A program made the position numbers and the translations under genes. Below, one piece after another: positions 40,835 to 41,631 of a DNA stretch of 41,631 nucleotides. The notes beneath the pieces are model-generated. The model was not told the origin of the DNA. It made no database searches and saw only the letters and a list, made by a program, of their open reading frames with translations. Location of the stretch: contig NYZC01000355.1 in NCBI GenBank assembly GCA_002686995.1, positions 1 through 41,631 of the forward strand. The letters run 5' to 3'. This stretch comes from Phycisphaeraceae bacterium (GTDB lineage Bacteria; Planctomycetota; Phycisphaerae; Phycisphaerales; Phycisphaeraceae). The first letter of the stretch is position 1, and the number at the start of each line of letters is the position of its first letter.

Positions 40835-41431
40835 ATGCCGACTTCAGATCAAGACTCGAGAATCCAGAATCAAAAATCCATCTGCGTATTCTGCTCGTCG
40901 CGGTCGAAGATCGATCCGGGCTTCACGCCCGTGGCGCGCGAGCTGGGCTCGATCATCGCCGAGCGCGGTCATGAGCTGGTCTACGGCGGCACGGACATCG
41001 GACTGATGGGCAAGCTCGCCGAATCGGCGCGGCAGCGCGGCGGCCGCGTGATCGGCGTCATTCCCCAGTCGATGGTCGATCACGGCATCGCGGACATGGC
41101 ATGTGACGAGCTGATCGTCACCGATGACATGCGGACGCGCAAGACGCTCATGGACGAGCGCGCTGACGCGTTCGTGGCGCTGCCGGGCGGCTTCGGCACG
41201 CTGGAGGAGCTGGCCGAGGTGCTTGTGCTGCGACAGCTCGACATCATCGACAAGCCGATCGCGCTGATCAACAGCGGCGGGTTCTATGACTCGCTGCTGA
41301 AGTTCTTCGACGAGCTGTTTGAATCGAAGTTCGCCAGACAGCGGCATCGCGAAACGTACTTCGCAGCCGAGTCCCCGCTTGCAGCCATCGAAACCATCGA
41401 GCGGGAGTGGGGTCTGGGATCCAGGTTCTAG
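40835..41431 (+). CDS. LOG-family protein (possible nucleotide 5'-monophosphate phosphoribohydrolase)
   Basis: A 198-residue Rossmann-type protein of the TIGR00730 (LOG) family. GGAG precedes the ATG at 40835; an ATG at 40820 is possible. Motifs: ICVFCSSRSK (16-25), LVYGGTDIGLMG (48-59) and the LOG signature PGGFGTLEE (117-125); the Arg that goes with it lies in DMRTRK. Known members release adenine from cytokinin or adenosine monophosphates; the bacterial role is often unproved. Both ends look repeat derived: the N-terminal SDQDSRIQNQKS comes from a 7-bp-period AT-rich stretch (40846-40879), and the C-terminal GLGSRF from GGGGTCT-type heptamers. Confidence 0.85.
   Translation: MPTSDQDSRIQNQKSICVFCSSRSKIDPGFTPVARELGSIIAERGHELVYGGTDIGLMGKLAESARQRGGRVIGVIPQSMVDHGIADMACDELIVTDDMRTRKTLMDERADAFVALPGGFGTLEELAEVLVLRQLDIIDKPIALINSGGFYDSLLKFFDELFESKFARQRHRETYFAAESPLAAIETIEREWGLGSRF
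40846..40879. repeat. Heptamer array encoding the N-terminus of the LOG protein
   Basis: Units GATCAAG, ACTCGAG, AATCCAG, AATCAAA and AATCC follow in register, AT-richer than the rest of the gene. Its inverse (TTTCTGATTGCGATTCC) lies just upstream at 40801-40817. Confidence 0.6.
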
Positions 41432-41446
41432 CAGGGTCTGGGGTCC
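41409..41446. repeat. Heptamer units across the end of the LOG gene
   Basis: GGGGTCT, GGGATCC and AGGTTCT run to the stop codon; AGGGTCT and GGGGTCC follow after a 3-base shift. The last coding residues (GLGSRF) derive from them. Confidence 0.6.
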
Positions 41447-41450
41447 ACCC

Positions 41451-41534
41451 CCCCCGGCTGACGCCGGGGGTACGCCGACCTATCGCGCGCACGACCGGCG
41501 AACCGCGCGGCGTCAGCCCGCGGGTCGAATGGCA
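41451..41534. repeat. REP-like palindromic element, copy 2
   Basis: It opens with CCCCCGGC-TGAC-GCCGGGGG, a perfect 8-bp hairpin, continues TACGCCGA and ends CGGCGTCAGCCCGCGGG, GTCGAATGGCAT. It is the inverse of the element at 10187-10302, which has a 10-bp internal duplication. A part is also at 35969. Confidence 0.85.
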
Positions 41535-41572
41535 TGGCGATCTGAATCCGCATCGGTACGCCGCCACCTCTC

Positions 41573-41628
41573 CGTACCCCGTACCCTTTACCCCGGCCCC
41601 TATACCCCAGACCCCAGACCCCGCTCCG
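41573..41628. repeat. Eight-unit heptamer array at the window edge
   Basis: CGTACCC twice, TTTACCC, CGGCCCC, TATACCC, CAGACCC twice and CGCTCCG are in strict 7-bp register up to the edge. Together with the REP-like element it fills the 200 bases after the LOG gene; no gene is seen there. Confidence 0.85.
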
Positions 41629-41631
41629 CCG

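Noticed and set aside
1..41631. tRNA (including tRNA-Sec), rRNA or selenocysteine machinery in the window
   Set aside because: None recognised by eye; its absence here says nothing about the rest of the genome.

Overview
The window is high-GC bacterial DNA, gene dense, and most likely from a planctomycete (Planctomycetota, perhaps Phycisphaerae-like). The evidence is indirect but consistent: an N-terminal LEPR-xLL motif (gene ending the window at 1), two PEP-CTERM proteins, tandem prepilin-type proteins with the [14 protein letters not shown] signature, two FG-GAP/ASPIC-UnbV propeller proteins, and a CxxCGYNLRGL...CPEC zinc ribbon inside a giant membrane protein. No rRNA, tRNA, CRISPR, integrase or phage gene was seen.

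Layout. 1-10151: an edge-truncated secreted FG-GAP/LEPR-xLL protein (minus), a purple-acid-phosphatase-like enzyme and a redoxin-like lipoprotein (plus), a secreted beta-helix protein with a small secreted partner (minus), then a large propeller/ASPIC-UnbV/thioredoxin/TPR protein (plus) whose frame is interrupted by one in-frame TGA. 10152-16600: two PEP-CTERM proteins on the minus strand, each followed by a clear hairpin terminator, bracketing a tandemly duplicated prepilin-type gene, a toroid-fold protein and a PhyH dioxygenase; the 3' end of a lost second copy of the toroid gene remains as a fossil. 16844-27283: a minus-strand run of five genes (VOC protein, 1984-residue membrane protein, degenerate subtilase-like protein, glycosidase-like TIM barrel, ceramidase-like hydrolase). 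27379-33276: a plus-strand run (MFS transporter, two UroD-family methyltransferase-like paralogues overlapping by ATGA, a second purple-acid-phosphatase-like enzyme, an LDH2-type dehydrogenase). 33513-38513: transglutaminase-like protein, Eis-like acetyltransferase, small membrane protein, and a 607-residue PLP enzyme with an unusual N-terminal extension. 38688-41431: Gfo/Idh/MocA oxidoreductase, FAH-family hydrolase and LOG-family protein. The overall impression is of secreted polymer and organophosphate breakdown with accompanying small-molecule catabolism, not of one dedicated pathway.

The most interesting observation is the TGA at 8448-8450. The frame is unbroken for about 600 codons before it and 567 after it; six propeller repeats lie before it and the seventh, plus the ASPIC/UnbV, thioredoxin and TPR parts, after it. 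Seventeen bases downstream begins the loop of a perfect 6-bp hairpin with a GGTC-containing loop, very like a bacterial SECIS element. It is a candidate new selenoprotein, to be tested against a simple nonsense mutation.

A second theme is repeats: several arrays of different consensus but the same 7-base period (6451, 8867, 16825, 33461, 40846, 41409, 41573), some inside coding sequence, plus a roughly 85-115 bp palindromic REP-like element (10187, 35969, 41451) and a GGGGGTCGGACCC palindrome (12549, 14646, 14684).
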